NCBI GenBank assembly: GCA_029690005.1
Contig: CP121458.1
Coordinates: 4,154,001 to 4,218,000 of the forward strand
Direction of reading: 5' to 3'
From: Prescottella defluvii
GTDB lineage: Bacteria; Actinomycetota; Actinomycetes; Mycobacteriales; Mycobacteriaceae
Length of the DNA: 64,000 nucleotides
Below, piece after piece: positions 62,158-64,000 of this stretch. The notes under the pieces were generated by a model. It did no database searches and was not told the DNA's origin. It saw only the letters and a list, made by a program, of their open reading frames with translations. A program made the translations under genes and the position numbers. Each line of letters opens with the position of its first letter. Positions within the stretch are counted from its first letter, which is position 1.

Positions 62158-63523
62158 ATGCGCGCGTTCACCAAGTCCGCGGTCGTGGCAGTTGCCGCCA
62201 CGATCGCCTGCACGCTCCCGATGGGCGTCGCGGCTGCCCAGGCCAGCCCGTTCGGCTCGCTGGGCAGCCTCGGTTCGAGCGACCCCGGCACCGAGAACCC
62301 GGGAACGGAGAACCCCGTACCCCAGGTCACGGTGCCGAAGTCGACCGACATCGCCGCCGCCGGTGAGAACATCACCATCTCGGGCACCGGCTTCGACGGC
62401 GCCGCGGCCGGCACCGGCCTGTACGTCGGCGTCATCCAGGACGACAAGTGGTCCCCACCGACGCGAGCGCCTGGGGCGCACAGACCTTCGTCCGCCCGAC
62501 CCAGATCGTCGGCGGCGCGTGGAGCACCACGCTGAACATCAAGGCGATCCAGGGCGGTGCCGACTGCCTCGCCAACGCCTGCTCGATCTACACAGTCATG
62601 GCCCATGGGTCCACCGACCGCAGCCAGGACACCAAGACCCCGATCACCTTCGCACCCCCGGTCGTCGTGCCGGCCGGGCCGGCGGTGACCGTATCGAAGA
62701 CCGCCGGTCTGACGGACGGTGAGACGCTCACCATCACCGGTACCGGGTTCGGGCGCGGTGGCCAGGGCATCTACGTCGGCCTCGCCCAGGCCGACAAGTA
62801 CTCCCCGAGCAGCAGCAGCGCCTTCAACTCCTCCGCGTGGATCAAGGCCGCCCAGATCGTCGACGGCGGCTTCACCACCACGCTGAAGGCCACCGCGATC
62901 AAGGGCGACGCGAACTGCTTCGAGAACGCGTGCTCGATCTACACCCTCGCCGACCACTACTCGCTCAGCGACCGCACCCAGGACACCCAGACGCCGGTCA
63001 CCTTCGTACCGCCGGTCGTCGTGCCCACCGGGCCCGCGGTGACCGCTTCGAAGACCCAGAACATCGCAGCCGCGGGTGAGGACATCACCATCTCCGGCAC
63101 CGGCTTCGAAGGCGCCGCGACCGGCACGGGCCTCTATGTCGGCGTCATCCAGGACGGCAAGTGGTCCCCACCGACGCGAGCGCCTGGGGCGCACAGACGT
63201 TCGTCCGCCCGACCCAGATCGTCGGCGGCGCGTGGAGCACCACGCTGAACATCAAGGCGATCCAGGGCGGTGCGGACTGCGTGGCAAACGCCTGCTCGAT
63301 CTACACCGTCATGGCCCACGGCTCAGCCGACCGCAGCCAGGACACCAAGACCCCGATCACCTTTGCGCCGGCCGCCGCGAACGCGGTCGTCGATGCTCCG
63401 GAGATCCAGAACGTCGCCAGCGTCGAGTCGGACGCCGGTAAGGGCCTGCCGATCGCTCCGCTTGCCGTCGGTGGCGCCATCGCCGTCGGCCTGACCGCGC
63501 TGGCACTGCGTCGTCGCGCCTGA
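62158..63523 (+). CDS. Iron-box surface protein B with three ~105-aa repeats
   Basis: Paralogue of surface protein A: same N-terminal MRAFT(K/R), signal peptide (cleavage near AAAQA-SP), three repeats with DCLANACSIYTVMAHGSTDRSQDTKTPITF-like ends, and C-terminal membrane helix ending ALRRRA. Repeat 2 differs (DHYSLSDRTQDTQTP). No Thr/Pro stalk. Two single-base deletions, near 62455 and 63170, occur in the same CCCC context of repeats 1 and 3. Repaired length 455. AGGAAG directly precedes the ATG. Localisation is the outer face of the membrane; ligand is unknown. Confidence 0.8.
62446..63280 (+). repeat. 122-base near-identical direct repeat inside surface protein B
   Basis: 62446-62567 and 63159-63280 are identical at 120 of 122 positions and lie 713 bases apart, covering the middle of repeats 1 and 3. 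Repeat 2 between them is much more diverged at this stretch. This pattern suggests recent gene conversion or intragenic duplication, and could allow repeat-number change. Confidence 0.85.
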
Positions 63524-63546
63524 TCCGAAACCACTGACGCAACCCT

Positions 63547-63580
63547 GTCCGGCCTCCGTTCCTCGGAACGGAGGCCGGAC
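63547..63580 (+). terminator. Perfect 16-bp hairpin after surface protein B
   Basis: GTCCGGCCTCCGTTCC (63547-63562) is complementary to 63565-63580 with only TC between, so the apical pairs open to form a small loop. It follows the stop at 63523 by 23 bases and precedes yaaA. Confidence 0.85.
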
Positions 63581-63617
63581 CCGTTTCCGGGCGAGGCACC
63601 CGGTACGGTGGTCTACC

Positions 63618-64000
63618 GTGCTGGTGCTGCTTCCCCTTCCGAGACGAAGTCCGACGGCGGCAAGGGGGCGCCGCTCGATCTGGGTGAACTGTCGATGCCG
63701 CAGCTGACCGCGACCCGCGAGATGCTCGCGCAGGCCCTCGTCGATCTGTCGACGGACACCGACGCGTCGAACCTGGCGCTCGGCCTCGGCCCCGAGCAGG
63801 CCGACGAGATCGAACGCAACGCCAAGCTGTGGGTCTCCGCCACACGTCCCGCCCTCGAGCGGTACACCGGCGTGCTGTTCGACGCGCTCGACGCCAAGTC
63901 GTTCACGAAGGTGCAGCGGGAGAAGGCTTTTCGCCGACTCGCGATGGGCTCGGCGCTGTTCGGCGCGGTTCGGCCGGTGATCCGATCCCGGCGTACCGGC
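63618..64000 (+). CDS. yaaA: Peroxide stress protein YaaA (UPF0246), 3' end outside window
   Basis: Starts at GTG 63618. With one C restored near 63634 the N terminus reads VLVLLPPSETKSDGGKGAPLDL, the YaaA hallmark; later ERYTGVLFDALDA and SALFGAVRP (then DPIPAYR after another base near 63982). E. coli YaaA limits unincorporated iron and DNA damage during H2O2 stress. About 128 residues are in the window. It follows two iron-box genes, though a strong hairpin separates it from them. Confidence 0.9.

Noticed and set aside
62440-63190. Programmed frameshifting in surface protein B
   Set aside because: No slippery heptamer, structure or Shine-Dalgarno-like stimulator is seen; the same kind of break occurs in many ordinary genes, so error is more likely. 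Resequencing could reopen this.
1-64000. tRNA or rRNA genes
   Set aside because: I looked for T-loop-like GGTTCGAATCC stretches with matching acceptor stems and found only coding-region coincidences.

Overview
The window is high-GC actinobacterial DNA. Its gene content and order match mycolic-acid-producing Actinobacteria (Corynebacteriales), most likely a Rhodococcus or close Nocardiaceae relative. The evidence is a block equivalent to M. tuberculosis Rv2782c to Rv2845c (pepR-pnp-rpsO-ribF-mntR-truB-pptT-pptH-dinF-nrnA-rbfA-DUF503-infB-ylxR-nusA-rimP-Rv2843/Rv2844-like pair, then proS), a 14-gene nuoA-N operon preceded by an Rv3143-like receiver protein, and frequent GTG starts with ATGA/GTGA stop-start overlaps. 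No rRNA, tRNA, insertion sequence, CRISPR array or replication origin was seen. No gene-free stretch exceeds 300 bases.

Data quality dominates interpretation. More than sixty single-base reading-frame breaks interrupt about thirty-five otherwise well-conserved genes, including essential ones (infB, nusA, truB, ribF, proS, nuo genes). Nearly all are repaired by one base, usually in a short G or C run. I treat them as uncorrected sequencing indels, annotate each gene over its full inferred span as CDS, and note the breaks. Coordinates are exact for this sequence; protein lengths assume repair.

Layout: (1) 1-18.8 kb, RNA processing and translation: pepR (partial), pnp, rpsO, ribF on the minus strand; divergent mntR and a small secreted protein; truB, pptT/pptH, a MATE transporter, nrnA, rbfA, DUF503, infB, ylxR, nusA and rimP on the minus strand; a lipoprotein/ferritin-like pair on the plus strand. 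(2) 18.9-31.2 kb, an accessory catabolic island: SnoaL-like protein, carotenoid-cleavage-type oxygenase, hotdog thioesterase, two AMP-forming acyl-CoA ligases, two thiolases, a PaaN-type aldehyde dehydrogenase, a tandem HxlR regulator and a nitronate monooxygenase. Two promoters in it share an ACTTCAATAA element. (3) 31.2-36.7 kb, transport and regulation: MFS exporter/TetR, UBP zinc finger/CPA1 antiporter, acyltransferase/TetR, with visible palindromic operators at both TetR genes. (4) 36.7-53.0 kb, complex I (nuoN to nuoA on the minus strand) plus the receiver-domain protein. (5) 53.1-58.2 kb, DUF218 protein, O-methyltransferase, acyl-CoA dehydrogenase, proS. (6) 58.3-64 kb, a membrane-anchored esterase, two large surface proteins built from a repeated ~105-residue domain, each preceded by an IdeR/DtxR-like iron box and followed by a strong hairpin, and a partial yaaA, whose E. 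coli homologue limits free iron during peroxide stress.

The best candidate for an undescribed system is region 6: two iron-box-controlled, membrane-anchored, cysteine-paired repeat proteins that I cannot assign to a named family. They may be a surface iron or haem capture module. Second is the HxlR-linked island of region 2, which looks like a CoA-dependent aromatic or terpenoid side-chain pathway and contains a thiolase that lacks its second catalytic cysteine.
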